DNA of 40,955 nt from Clostridia bacterium (GCA_017455185.1 JAFTBN010000035.1:1-40955); one strand, 5' to 3'. Positions 17,111 through 25,472 are shown, numbered from the stretch's first letter. Numbers and translations are program-made. Notes: generated by a model from the sequence alone, not told the origin.

Positions 17111-17576
17111 ATGCAGTTTCCTCCTTTCCGTTTTCCTCTTTTTCCCCGTCGTAAAGACCCGGGGGCGTTCTTCCCCGCTCCCCCCGGACGAATTCGCACA
17201 GATCCGCCAGGGGCACGTGCCGGACCCGGATGCCCAGTCTTCCCGCCTCGGCGATTTCCTGCGCCATTCCTTCCGAGATCCGCTGCCCGAACACCCAGAC
17301 CTCGTCGCAGCAGCGCAAAAGGGACCGCCCGAAGGCAAGCCCCATCTCCCGCTCCCGGGGCGACGTGTCGTCCAGAAAACGGGGATAGAGCAAATGGGGC
17401 GTCACGGGGCAAAGCCCGTAGGTCAGGGCGACGAAACGGGAATAAAGTTTGGCCAGACGCACGTTCTCCTCATACCGTCCCCGCAAAGGCGAGCAGACGT
17501 AAACGCGCTGCGGCAGGATCCGGGGATTCGTCCTTTCTTCCTCATGCACTTGTGCTTCCGAACGTATAGCGGTCAT
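17055..17576 (-). CDS. DUF7768/DUF4406-type nucleoside-2-deoxyribosyltransferase-like protein
   Basis: 173 residues. VYVCSPLRGRYEENVRLAKL opens a Rossmann-like fold. PVTPHLLYPRFLDDTSPRER, then GRSLLRCCDEVWVFGQRISE and GMAQEIAEAGRLGI, match the family found in many phages and ICEs. The fold resembles nucleoside 2-deoxyribosyltransferase (YSP..G, DExW motifs); substrate unknown. ATG at 17576 has AAAGGAAG upstream. A GTG at 17549 that overlaps the previous stop is an alternative. The ~40 C-terminal residues overlap the start of DUF3852 and are variable. A likely accessory gene carried within the transfer operon. Confidence 0.75.
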   Translation of the reverse strand: MTAIRSEAQVHEEERTNPRILPQRVYVCSPLRGRYEENVRLAKLYSRFVALTYGLCPVTPHLLYPRFLDDTSPREREMGLAFGRSLLRCCDEVWVFGQRISEGMAQEIAEAGRLGIRVRHVPLADLCEFVRGERGRTPPGLYDGEKEENGKEETAYEEKANDRLLRPGMAPAL

Positions 17577-19011
17577 ACAGACTTCCTTTCAGGGTCAGCC
17601 CGGGCAGGCGCACCGTTCCTCCCAGCATTCCCAGGGGGCTGGAGAGCCCCGATAAGGTCAGGAGAATTCCGTACTGCCCGTCGGGCAGATAAAGCGGGAT
17701 AAAATGAACGTTTCCCGGCAGAAACCAGCTGCCGGACACGGGAGAGAGACTGTCCGATTTGCCGTCCTCCCCCGCGTATCCGTGCTCGGGATAGGTCAGG
17801 CACATCTCGCAGGGCCCCTGCAGAAAAGCCCGGTCAAAGACTGCGTCGGGCAGGCCGCAGGGACTCAGGGTCACCTTCAGGCCGAAGCCCTCCCCCGAGG
17901 CAAATTCCTTTCTCGCCCGGCCCTGCAGGTCGGTAAAGAAGGAATACAGGACGAAGTTGACTCCATAAGTCACCGGGAAAAAGCCCCGGTCCCCGTCCCA
18001 TTCCCACACGGTCCAGCGGGACGAGGTATAGAAGGGCTCGACCCGGGGTGTGGGAATCCCGGAATAGGAAGCCGGCGGATGGGCAAAATAGCCTTCCCGT
18101 CCGGCCTGCCACCCCGTCTCTCCCCGGACCCGCACGACCGAAAGGAGGCGCTGGTTGCCCGGGTTCTCCTCCCTTTCGTCCCCAAAACGGAACGAAAGGC
18201 GCACGTACAGTCCCGCGCCCGGGGTTAAGTCTTCCGGACAGCGCAAAAGGAACCAATAGAAATTGGATCCGCCCGAGGGGACTGCCGCGCCCGCGCTCGT
18301 TTGCACCTCGAGCACCGCGCCGTCCGAGGCGGTTCCGAGCACCATTTCCAGACGCTCCCCGTCCGTGGGAAGGATGTCCGGGGTCCCTTCGTTGTACAGC
18401 ATGCAGGAAACGTAAAAGGATCGCCCCGGCAGGATCTCCCCGGGACAGGCGACCCAGGAAAGCCTTGTTTCGTGCACGGACTCTATGGTGAGCACGGTCT
18501 GCGCGCTGTTGTTGCTCCGGTCGTCGTCCCGCAGGACCCCGTCGGGGTCCGCCGTGACGCAGAACCGGTGCTCTCCGGGCGGGACCTGTCCCGGGCAGAA
18601 CGGGACCGAAAGGGTCAGGGGCACGCCCGGCTCGGGGGTCGCCCGCACCCGGCCCAGTTCCTCCCCGTCAAAGAGAATCGCGACGGGCACGTCGGCATAC
18701 GGGTTGATGCGGTTGGTGCCAAGCAGCACGAAGGCGGCCCGCCCCTCCTGTCCGGGTTTCAGGGTCCCGGGATCCAGCACAAGGTCCCGGACCAAAAGAT
18801 CCGCCTCGTCGGGCGCCCAGGCGGCCACAAGGGTCTCGCTGAACCGCAGCGTATACTCCTCCCCCGCGTCGTACAGGCGGCCGCTTCCGCTCCTCCAGCC
18901 CAGGAAAACCGAGCCGGATAGCGCGGGCCGTATGGGCGGGATGGAAACCATGCTGTCAAAAGGACCCCGCAGCGCCTCGGGCGAGGGACCGCCGGGGGAC
19001 GCGTCAAACAT
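17542..19011 (-). CDS. Surface-protein fragment: InlB B-repeat plus CARDB-like domains, 5' truncated
   Basis: 489 residues from ATG at 19011. Residues 1-~65 are one InlB B-repeat (Flg_new): FDASPGG, then SGSVFLGWRSGSGRLYDAGE and ending in LVAAW. Residues ~70-180 look like a CARDB-type beta-sandwich (LVLDPGTLKPGQEG, FVLLGTNRINPYADVPVAIL), followed by a second similar domain near 185-300 and a unique C-terminal domain. There is no signal peptide: the frame begins exactly where a B-repeat begins, and these repeats normally follow a leader and other repeats. The gene is therefore probably the 3' part of a larger surface protein, cut at the ICE boundary. Its stop overlaps the next gene by 35 bp. 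Confidence 0.7.
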   Translation of the reverse strand: MFDASPGGPSPEALRGPFDSMVSIPPIRPALSGSVFLGWRSGSGRLYDAGEEYTLRFSETLVAAWAPDEADLLVRDLVLDPGTLKPGQEGRAAFVLLGTNRINPYADVPVAILFDGEELGRVRATPEPGVPLTLSVPFCPGQVPPGEHRFCVTADPDGVLRDDDRSNNSAQTVLTIESVHETRLSWVACPGEILPGRSFYVSCMLYNEGTPDILPTDGERLEMVLGTASDGAVLEVQTSAGAAVPSGGSNFYWFLLRCPEDLTPGAGLYVRLSFRFGDEREENPGNQRLLSVVRVRGETGWQAGREGYFAHPPASYSGIPTPRVEPFYTSSRWTVWEWDGDRGFFPVTYGVNFVLYSFFTDLQGRARKEFASGEGFGLKVTLSPCGLPDAVFDRAFLQGPCEMCLTYPEHGYAGEDGKSDSLSPVSGSWFLPGNVHFIPLYLPDGQYGILLTLSGLSSPLGMLGGTVRLPGLTLKGSLYDRYTFGSTSA

Positions 19012-19066
19012 TCATTATCCGGTAGATATGGAATCCTGCTATGGATAAGTTTCGTCTCCATTTCAC

Positions 19067-19098
19067 AGGACCTGCTCCGTTTGGGAGCAGGTCCTTTT
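19067..19098 (+). terminator. Perfect 12-bp hairpin with T-tail at the ICE boundary
   Basis: AGGACCTGCTCC (19067-19078) pairs perfectly with GGAGCAGGTCCT (19084-19095) around GTTTG and is followed by TTTT on the plus strand. No plus-strand gene precedes it within the window, so it is either an orphaned terminator or an inverted repeat linked to the break. The rest of 19012-19309 is moderately AT-rich. It holds only a start-less minus-strand open stretch of ~80 codons (about 19007-19255) that may be gene debris. Confidence 0.55.
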
Positions 19099-19309
19099 CA
19101 TCCCTGCCTCTTAAGGCAGAGAATCTGTCTGTGACCTCACGGTGCTGTTTTGCATGAGTGTAAAGAGTAGGGTCATATGCTTCCGAATCCTGAATGAGGA
19201 ACTCGCTGATGTTTTTTGTATAGGGGATGATTTGAATTTCTTTAATACATAACTACCCAAATCCTCTTATCCTTTCTCCCTCCCCAGGCTAAACGCAGGG
19301 ACGGACGGC

Positions 19310-19342
19310 AAAAAAGGACGTCTTCCGAAAGAGAAAACGTCC
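19310..19342 (-). terminator. Terminator of the acyltransferase gene
   Basis: Minus-strand GGACG (19342-19338) pairs with CGTCC (19320-19316), extended by TTTTC/GGAAGA-type pairs and followed by six T residues. It lies 18 nt after the stop of the PlsC-type gene. Confidence 0.7.
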
Positions 19343-19360
19343 CGTATGGGAGTGCGGCAC

Positions 19361-20191
19361 TCAGGTCTCGTAATGCACCCGTTTTGAATTCTGATACCGC
19401 GGCGGATAAGGATTCTGCGCGGGATCAATGCCGGCCAGCCGGCAGACCGCCTCGTGGCTGCGCCGGACCAGGTCCCTTTTCCGTTCCTCAAAGGCAAGTG
19501 AAAGATTAGGGAAAAGAGGTTCTCCGATGCACAGATTGAAAAGCGCAATCTGGTGGAAAAGAACACGGCGAATAAACCCGGGTTTGCGATAGGAAAAAGC
19601 GAGCGGGAGAAGCGGCCGGTCCGTGACCGCAGCATAATAAGCGGCCCCGTCCTTGAACGGCCGGATTGGCCAATAGTATTCCCACATGCTGCCCTCGGCA
19701 TAGATGTGAACCCATTCTCCGCTCTTTATTTTGTTCTTCGTCTGCTCACTCATAGCATGCAGCGCGCGATGCCCGCTGTCCGGAACCGGAACGCCCCGTA
19801 CAGAGCGAATCAGGTTACGGTTCTCTCCCCGTACGTTTTCGGGCCAGACCAACACATATGGTTTGAACGGGCGCAAGGCGTACATCGTCGCAATGAAGTC
19901 CCAGAAATGCACATGATTGGAACAGGACACAACGCCCTGCCTGAGTTGATCCTTATATTTTTTCAGAACCGCACGTCCCTTCACCCTTAAGCCAAGCCGG
20001 ATGCGGCAAAGAGGGAAAGCAAAGACCCGGAGAAGGAAGCGGGTCAGTCCCTGCTTTCTTTTCATTTTTTTCGATTCGTCAAAATAAGGATAGGTCTCAT
20101 CGAAAACAGTTCCGACGTTTTCCTTCAGATGAATGTAATGGGCGGCCGTATCCTCAGGATACGGATATTTGTCTGTTTTGGGATCGAACAT
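19361..20191 (-). CDS. 1-acyl-sn-glycerol-3-phosphate acyltransferase family protein (PlsC-like)
   Basis: 276 residues. Motif I is SCSNHVHFWDF, matching the NHxxxxD catalytic block. Motif III is IYAEGSMWEY, a variant of FPEGTR. RPLLPLAFSYRKPG corresponds to motif IV. The family transfers an acyl chain to lysophosphatidate or related lipids at the cytoplasmic membrane. Motif III departs from the canonical Arg, a feature of some Firmicutes paralogues whose acceptor is not known. There is no clear membrane segment, only a hydrophobic patch near residues 50-65. ATG at 20191 follows a G-rich ribosome site, and a TTGAAA/TATAAT promoter lies 49-77 bp upstream. Divergent from aroE. Confidence 0.85.
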   Translation of the reverse strand: MFDPKTDKYPYPEDTAAHYIHLKENVGTVFDETYPYFDESKKMKRKQGLTRFLLRVFAFPLCRIRLGLRVKGRAVLKKYKDQLRQGVVSCSNHVHFWDFIATMYALRPFKPYVLVWPENVRGENRNLIRSVRGVPVPDSGHRALHAMSEQTKNKIKSGEWVHIYAEGSMWEYYWPIRPFKDGAAYYAAVTDRPLLPLAFSYRKPGFIRRVLFHQIALFNLCIGEPLFPNLSLAFEERKRDLVRRSHEAVCRLAGIDPAQNPYPPRYQNSKRVHYET

Positions 20192-20239
20192 AGCTGCCCC
20201 CTTCTAGTCTCAGTCGCCGAAAGAAATCTCAACCCGTTC

Positions 20240-20268
20240 ATTATACGAAAAGAGCAAACGGTTTTCAA
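20240..20268 (-). promoter_or_regulatory. Promoter of the PlsC-like gene
   Basis: TTGAAA (20268-20263), a 17-bp spacer and TATAAT (20245-20240) on the minus strand upstream of the start at 20191. Confidence 0.7.
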
Positions 20269-20515
20269 CCGTAAAAAAGACAATTCATGCAAAAACCGGA
20301 AAATAACTTTTTCCGGAATGCATCCGGGGCGAACGGGCCGCGGTGCATCCGGCCCTTGAAGGCCGGAGAACCCCATGTGCAGGCGAAGCCATACAGAATG
20401 ATTGCACGTTATAGATTTAAAAAAATCGTTATAATGTTAAAAATCAAGGAATCTTTTCATCATTTGAGCCTCATATTCCGCGCAGGACGATTTCCGCTTT
20501 TCCCGCTTTCTCCCC

Positions 20516-20544
20516 TTGACAGTCGCCCTGTCCTATACTATAAT
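20516..20544 (+). promoter_or_regulatory. Fully consensus sigma-A promoter of the aro operon
   Basis: TTGACA (20516-20521), exactly 17 bp, TATAAT (20539-20544). Both hexamers are perfect. The aroE-aroK ATG is at 20576, preceded by AAAGGAGG. Confidence 0.85.
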
Positions 20545-20575
20545 GAGGAAACAATAAGGAAAGGAGGGCGAAGAC

Positions 20576-21829
20576 ATGATCACCGGTTACAAGTCCCTTT
20601 CGTGCGGTCTTCTGGGGCAGCACCTGGGGCATTCCTATTCGGTTCAGATTCATCGGGCACTGGCGGATTACCCCTACCGCCTGATCGAGCTGGAAGACGA
20701 GAATGCCGTCGGCGCGTTTCTCGAAAGCCGGAACTTTGACGCCCTCAACGTCACCATCCCCTACAAGCGGACCGTACTGCCCTACCTGACCCGGATTTCC
20801 GAGGAAGCCAGACGGATCGGGGCGGTCAACACCATCCGCAAGGAAAAGAACGGCGAGCTGTCCGGATACAATACGGACTATTACGGATTTTCCTATCTGG
20901 TCCGCAGAACCGGTCTGCAGATCCGGGGAGCCAAGGTCCTGATCCTGGGCAGCGGCGGCGCTTCCCTGACCGCCCAGACGGTCTGCCGGGATATGGGCGC
21001 CTCCCGGGTCCTGGTCATCTCCCGCTCGGGTCCCGACAATTACCAGACCATTTCCCGCCACGCGGACGCCGACGTCATCATCAACGCGACGCCGGTCGGA
21101 ATGTATCCTTCCAATGGGGACATTCCGGTCGATTTGTCCCTGTTCCCGAACCTTTGCGGCGTGCTGGACATGATTTACAATCCCTTTCGCACCAAGCTTC
21201 TCTTTGAAGCCGAAAAGCACTCCATTCCCTGCAGCAACGGCCTTCCCATGCTGGCCGCACAGGCCAAGCAGGCCTGCGAAATCTTCCTGTCGGACGGAAC
21301 CGCACTGCCGGATGAAGTGAATGAGGACATAATCCGACAGGTGGACAATATGACCCGGAACCTGATCCTCATCGGGATGCCGGGTTGCGGAAAAACAACC
21401 GTGGGAAAGAGGCTGGCCGAGGCGACCGGACGAACCTTCGTTGACGCGGACCTGGAACTGGAAAAAACCTTCGGCCGCTCCATCCCCTCCATTTTCCAAA
21501 CCGACGGAAAAGACGCCTTCCGGCGCATGGAGACCGAGGTGTTGCGGGATCTGTGCAAGCGTTCCGCCCTTGTGATTGCGACAGGCGGAGGCGCCGTGGA
21601 GACGCCTGAAAACTATGAACTGCTGCGGCAGAACGGCAAAGTCATCTGGCTGACGCGGGATCTTTCCGCCCTTCCGCTGGACGGCAGGCCCATCTCCCAA
21701 TCAACTCCGGTGGAGGAGATCTTCCGCCGGCGCAAATCGCTGTACGAATTCTTTTCGGACTATACCGTTTCCAACGACTGCCCGCCCGAGAGGACGGTGC
21801 AAACCATTCTGGAGGACTTGCGGATATGA
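20576..21829 (+). CDS. aroE-aroK: Fused shikimate dehydrogenase - shikimate kinase
   Basis: 417 residues in two enzymes. Residues 1-~258 are shikimate dehydrogenase (NADPH): substrate serines in GHSYSVQIH, catalytic Lys in NVTIPYKRTVL, Asp in SGYNTDYYGF, and the nucleotide-binding loop ILGSGGASLTAQ. Residues ~265-417 are shikimate kinase: P-loop GMPGCGKTTVGKRL, VDADLELEKTFGRSI, the FRRMETEVL Arg/Glu and IATGGGAVE. Together they convert 3-dehydroshikimate to shikimate 3-phosphate. The two are usually separate genes, though fusions occur. The stop overlaps aroQ (ATGA). Strong promoter and ribosome site suggest high expression. The AroE part has HR where many enzymes have HN after the serine motif. 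Confidence 0.93.
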   Translation: MITGYKSLSCGLLGQHLGHSYSVQIHRALADYPYRLIELEDENAVGAFLESRNFDALNVTIPYKRTVLPYLTRISEEARRIGAVNTIRKEKNGELSGYNTDYYGFSYLVRRTGLQIRGAKVLILGSGGASLTAQTVCRDMGASRVLVISRSGPDNYQTISRHADADVIINATPVGMYPSNGDIPVDLSLFPNLCGVLDMIYNPFRTKLLFEAEKHSIPCSNGLPMLAAQAKQACEIFLSDGTALPDEVNEDIIRQVDNMTRNLILIGMPGCGKTTVGKRLAEATGRTFVDADLELEKTFGRSIPSIFQTDGKDAFRRMETEVLRDLCKRSALVIATGGGAVETPENYELLRQNGKVIWLTRDLSALPLDGRPISQSTPVEEIFRRRKSLYEFFSDYTVSNDCPPERTVQTILEDLRI

Positions 21830-22263
21830 AATTCTTGATTCTGAACGGACCCAATCTCAACCTGCTTGGCATCCGGGAGCCCGACATTTACGGGCGCCGC
21901 ACCTTTGCGGACCTCTGCGCCTTTATCGAGGCAACCTGCCGCGACGAGCAGATTGAGTGCGAACTCTACCAGTCCAACCACGAGGGAGACCTTGTGACAA
22001 AAATCCAGCAGGCGCTGGGAGTCTTTGACGGGATCGTCATCAACCCGGCCGCCTACACCCACACAAGCGTTGCCATTCTGGACGCCCTGAAGGCAGTGGG
22101 AATCCCCACCGTGGAAGTCCATCTGTCCGAAATCAGCGAGCGGGAGGAATTCCGCCGCTTTTCCTACGTTTCCCTGTACGCCTTTGAAACCATTACGGGC
22201 AAGGGATTCGAAGGCTACGCGCAGGCCATCCGCACGCTCAAAAAGAAACTGAACCGGAACTGA
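21826..22263 (+). CDS. aroQ: Type II 3-dehydroquinate dehydratase
   Basis: 145 residues, the usual length. LNGPNLNLLGIREPDIYG carries the catalytic Tyr. QSNHEGDLV, NPAAYTHTSVAI and the active-site His in VEVHLSEI complete the type II signature. It dehydrates 3-dehydroquinate to 3-dehydroshikimate, the substrate of the AroE part encoded immediately upstream, and the family forms dodecamers. The ATG lies inside the upstream stop (ATGA), so translation is coupled. No clear terminator follows in 22264-22424. Confidence 0.96.
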   Translation: MKFLILNGPNLNLLGIREPDIYGRRTFADLCAFIEATCRDEQIECELYQSNHEGDLVTKIQQALGVFDGIVINPAAYTHTSVAILDALKAVGIPTVEVHLSEISEREEFRRFSYVSLYAFETITGKGFEGYAQAIRTLKKKLNRN

Positions 22264-22424
22264 CGCTCCTTATAAAAGGCAGCTCATTGATCCGATTCCA
22301 GGATGGGCGCATATTTCCATTATTCCGTGAATTGCACAATGCGAAAACGTTCCAAACCTTTCCCGCAGGAAGCAATCCCGCCTTCCGTGCCTCGTCATCG
22401 CTGTCTTAATCTTTTCTGTCACAC

Positions 22425-22453
22425 TTGACAACCAGACAAAAATAGATTAAAAT
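22425..22453 (+). promoter_or_regulatory. Promoter of the HPr-like gene
   Basis: TTGACA (22425-22430), 17-bp spacer, TAAAAT (22448-22453), followed by AAAGGAGG and the ATG at 22488. It shows that this gene is transcribed separately from aroQ. Confidence 0.8.
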
Positions 22454-22487
22454 AAAGTCAGAAACACGCAAAAAGGAGGTTTTTCCT

Positions 22488-22721
22488 ATGAAATCCAAGA
22501 AAATCCAACTTGTTAAAATTCAAGACGTACAGGAACTCGTAACCATCCTGATCAATTTCAACGGTGACGTAGACCTGATCTCGGGCCGGTATGTCGTGGA
22601 CGGAAAATCCCTGCTGGGTATCTTCAGCCTGGATCTGTCCAAGCCCATTGAAATCCGGGTGCACAATGACGCCGTAGCCGAAAAGCTGTTCGCAGCCATT
22701 GCCAAATACGTAGTGGACTGA
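22488..22721 (+). CDS. HPr-like protein lacking the phosphocarrier histidine
   Basis: 77 residues, slightly shorter than HPr (85-88). The C-terminal two thirds match HPr: GDVDLISGRYVVDGKSLLGI corresponds to the strand plus the regulatory-serine helix (Ser near residue 43 in GKSLLGIFSLDL), followed by KPIEIRVHNDAVAEKLFAAI. The N-terminal active-site loop that carries His15 in HPr (GLHARPA) is absent; this part reads IQDVQELVTILINF. It therefore cannot act as a PTS phosphocarrier but keeps the serine that HPr kinase modifies in HPr, like Crh in Bacillus. Regulatory role is inference. It has its own promoter and a strong terminator. Confidence 0.8.
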   Translation: MKSKKIQLVKIQDVQELVTILINFNGDVDLISGRYVVDGKSLLGIFSLDLSKPIEIRVHNDAVAEKLFAAIAKYVVD

Positions 22722-22760
22722 CCCCGCAGGATACCTGCGCGTCCTCTGGATACAGGAAAG

Positions 22761-22814
22761 AAAAAAGACCCGTCATGACCGGAGCCTTCGTTCCGGCTGG
22801 TACGGGTCTTTTTT
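22761..22814. terminator. Bidirectional terminator between the HPr-like gene and the fol operon
   Basis: AAAAAAGACCCGT (22761-22773) pairs perfectly with ACGGGTCTTTTTT (22802-22814). An inner helix CCGGAGCC/GGCTGG-type sits in the loop. T-runs on both strands allow it to serve the HPr-like gene (plus) and thpR (minus). Confidence 0.88.
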
Positions 22815-22850
22815 ATGATCCTCTCTCTCTTTCGGGGCGGTCGCCCGGAA

Positions 22851-23378
22851 TCAGTCCCGTGCGCACACCGAGCCGATTTCGGTATACACCATACCGCGCT
22901 CGCCCCGTTCGGACTTCATCAGCGAAAAACGGCTCACCCGGCACGACGCGTCCGGCCGGACACAGGTCCGGATTTGCGTCCCGTCGGTGTCCGTGTCCGG
23001 CAGGGCCGGCCTGCGGACCAGCGTAACGTGGGGCATAAAGCGCTTACGGTCGTACTCCACCCCTTTTTGGTCCAGCTTTGCGCGGACCGCCGCGGCCAGG
23101 CGCTCAAGACCGGGACAGCGGTCGGTTCCCGCCCACCACAGGGACGGAAAGGCCCCCGTGCGGGAAAAGCGCACCTCAAAGGCAGGAAAATCCACCTCCC
23201 TCAGTGCCTCAAGGACCTGCCGGGGGTCATTTCTCTCTCCCAGGAATGCCAGCGTGATATGCAATTGCGAATCGGTGGAATAGTTTCCCCGGACTCCCAT
23301 CCTGCGCCAGTTCTGCCCGAGCAGGAGCAATTCCCGCCTGACCTTTTCATCGGGCACGACGGCGACAAACAGTCTCAT
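22851..23378 (-). CDS. thpR: RNA 2',3'-cyclic phosphodiesterase (2'-5' RNA ligase family)
   Basis: 175 residues, family-typical. The two HxTx catalytic motifs are LHITLAFLG near residue 39 and MPHVTLVRR near residue 115, in the bilobed LigT fold. The N-terminus MRLFVAVVPDEKVRREL is characteristic. The enzyme opens 2',3'-cyclic phosphates on RNA ends. It is the last gene of the riboswitch-controlled operon, 19 nt after nadE. The link to folate metabolism is positional only. Confidence 0.9.
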   Translation of the reverse strand: MRLFVAVVPDEKVRRELLLLGQNWRRMGVRGNYSTDSQLHITLAFLGERNDPRQVLEALREVDFPAFEVRFSRTGAFPSLWWAGTDRCPGLERLAAAVRAKLDQKGVEYDRKRFMPHVTLVRRPALPDTDTDGTQIRTCVRPDASCRVSRFSLMKSERGERGMVYTEIGSVCARD

Positions 23379-23397
23379 AGGCTTGCTCCCTGCGGAA

Positions 23398-24126
23398 TCA
23401 GAATTCCGGGTCGAAAACGGGCATCAGTTCGAGTTTGAACCGGTTGCGGACGTGCATCCGGTCGATTTTTTCCTTGGTTGAGGCGTCGTCGATTTCCCCC
23501 GTACGGATGTAGCGGTCGAGCGTGGCATAGGTGAAACCCAGATTGTCCTCGTCGGTTTTCCCGCAAAGACCGTCGATGGGCACCTTCTCCACCAGTTCGA
23601 CCGGAAGACCCAGCGCATGTCCGATGGCCTTGACCTCCTGTACGGTCAGCCGGCTCAGCGGACTGAAATCCCCCGCCGCGTCGCCGTACCGGGTGGAATA
23701 CCCGACCCAGTCTTCGGACAGATTGCAGGTGTTGGCCACGCGCCCGTTGTGACTCTGGCTGACCGCGTAAAGCGTCGCCATGCGCACACGGGGCGGCAGG
23801 TTCATACGGGTCTGCGCCGTAGGTTCGAACGGAAGCTGTCTGAGCACGCCTTCCACCGCGTCCTGAATGTTCACTTCGTAATGCCGGATCTGCAAATGAT
23901 CCACCAGCATCCGGGCCTTGTCGATGTCTGCCTGTTCGCCGCAGGGCATCAGCACCCCGATGACACGGTCCCGTCCGAGCGCGCGCACGCAGAGCGCCGC
24001 CACGACCGAGCTGTCCTTGCCTCCGGAAATGCCCACGACCGCGTTGCAGTCCGGCCCGTTTTCCGCAAAGAATTTCCGGATCCAATCCACGCATTGCGTC
24101 ATCACTTTTTGCGCGTCAAACATCAT
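23398..24126 (-). CDS. nadE: Ammonia-dependent NAD+ synthetase
   Basis: 242 residues, the short NH3-dependent type without a glutaminase domain. The PP-loop is VGISGGKDSSVVAAL near residue 30. NTCNLSEDWVGYSTRYGDAA binds deamido-NAD and ATP. GLCGKTDEDNLGFTYATLDR closes the active site. It adenylates and amidates nicotinic acid adenine dinucleotide. The ATG at 24126 overlaps the folC stop, so the two are translationally coupled within the fol operon. Confidence 0.95.
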   Translation of the reverse strand: MMFDAQKVMTQCVDWIRKFFAENGPDCNAVVGISGGKDSSVVAALCVRALGRDRVIGVLMPCGEQADIDKARMLVDHLQIRHYEVNIQDAVEGVLRQLPFEPTAQTRMNLPPRVRMATLYAVSQSHNGRVANTCNLSEDWVGYSTRYGDAAGDFSPLSRLTVQEVKAIGHALGLPVELVEKVPIDGLCGKTDEDNLGFTYATLDRYIRTGEIDDASTKEKIDRMHVRNRFKLELMPVFDPEF

Positions 24127-25472
24127 GCACCTCCCGTTTCTTTCTTCTCATCCAACAGATGTTCTTCTCTCAGCTCATCCAGAGCCCGGACAACCGGTCC
24201 GTACGAATACAGCGAACCCAGCACGAACAGGGGTACGCCCGCCTCCCCGGCGTGCGTCACCGCCCGGCGCAGCGCCTCCTTCAGGTCGGCCAAAGCCGTT
24301 CCGGGCACTCCGAAAGACCGGTACACCGCTTCCAGTTCGGACGCCGGAAGCGCACGGTCTCCCTGGGACTGCGTGCAGAAAACATGCATCGTGTGCGGCG
24401 CCAGCATCCGCGCCATGGCGGGATAATCCTTATCCTTCATAACTGAGGTAAGCAAATCCACTTTCCGCCCGGGGAAATAGACCTCGATGCTGTCCAGCGC
24501 CGCCCGGATTCCCTGCGGATTGTGGGCGCCGTCAAAGAACAGCGGCACGCTCCGCTCCAGGCATTCAAACCGTCCGGGCCAGCGGACGGCTTCCAGGCCT
24601 TTCCGGATTCCCTGCCCGGTGACCGGCCAGCCCGCCTCTTTCAGACGTTCCAGCGCACAGAGCACGGTCGCGGCGTTCTGCACCTGATACCGACCGAGCA
24701 GCGAAAGGCGCAGGGGCTCTGTTTCCTTTTTCCAAGCAAGGACCGTACCGTGTACGGAGAAGTCCAGAACACGCAGCTCGTCCGGATTCGTGCGGTATGC
24801 GGGAGAGGAAACCGACTCCGCCGTTTGGCGGACGATCTGCCAGACCGACTCGTTTTCTCCTCCGTACAGAACCGGACAGGACGGCTTGATGATTCCCGCC
24901 TTTTCCCTTGCAATCTGTTCCACGGTATCCCCCAGCACCCGGGTATGGTCCAGGTCCACGCCGGTGATCACCGAAAGTTCGACGCGCTCGGTCGCATTGG
25001 TGGGATCAAACCTCCCTCCCAGTCCCGTTTCCAGGACCACGACGTCCGTCTTTTGCTCTTTGAAATACAGAAAGGCCGCCGCGGTAATCAGTTCAAATTC
25101 ACTCAGCGGACCGACCTGCCCGGCAAAAGGCCTTACCCGATTGAACAAGTCCACAAGGTCCCTGTCGGAAATCGGTTCCCCGTCCAGACAGATCCGCTCG
25201 TTGAAGCGAAGCATAAAGGGCGAGATGTACAGTCCGGTGCGCAGGCCGCAGGCCTGGAGCACCGAGGCCAGCATGGCGCAAACCGAACCTTTGCCGTTGG
25301 TTCCGGCCACGTGTACGATGCGCAGTTCCTTTTGCGGATTGCCCAGTTTATCCAGCAGGGCCGTAATACGCGCCAGGGTCGGCTCCCCGCTCAGCCGGGG
25401 ATGCGCATGAATGTAAGCCAGCGTATCCTTATAGGTCCCAGTCGTCCCGCAGTCCGTCCTTTGCTCTTTCAT
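24123..25472 (-). CDS. folC: Folylpolyglutamate synthase / dihydrofolate synthase
   Basis: 449 residues from ATG at 25472, preferred over an upstream frame start because GAGGAA lies 8 nt before it. P-loop HVAGTNGKGSVCAML near residue 57, the omega-loop region ETGLGGRFDPTNATE, the metal-site DLDHTRVLG, and FFDGAHNPQGIRAAL are the FolC signatures of the Mur-ligase family. It adds glutamate to folates in the cytoplasm and retains them in the cell. It overlaps the transporter gene upstream by 44 bp and nadE downstream. Control by the THF riboswitch of the operon is expected. Confidence 0.95.
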   Translation of the reverse strand: MKEQRTDCGTTGTYKDTLAYIHAHPRLSGEPTLARITALLDKLGNPQKELRIVHVAGTNGKGSVCAMLASVLQACGLRTGLYISPFMLRFNERICLDGEPISDRDLVDLFNRVRPFAGQVGPLSEFELITAAAFLYFKEQKTDVVVLETGLGGRFDPTNATERVELSVITGVDLDHTRVLGDTVEQIAREKAGIIKPSCPVLYGGENESVWQIVRQTAESVSSPAYRTNPDELRVLDFSVHGTVLAWKKETEPLRLSLLGRYQVQNAATVLCALERLKEAGWPVTGQGIRKGLEAVRWPGRFECLERSVPLFFDGAHNPQGIRAALDSIEVYFPGRKVDLLTSVMKDKDYPAMARMLAPHTMHVFCTQSQGDRALPASELEAVYRSFGVPGTALADLKEALRRAVTHAGEAGVPLFVLGSLYSYGPVVRALDELREEHLLDEKKETGGA

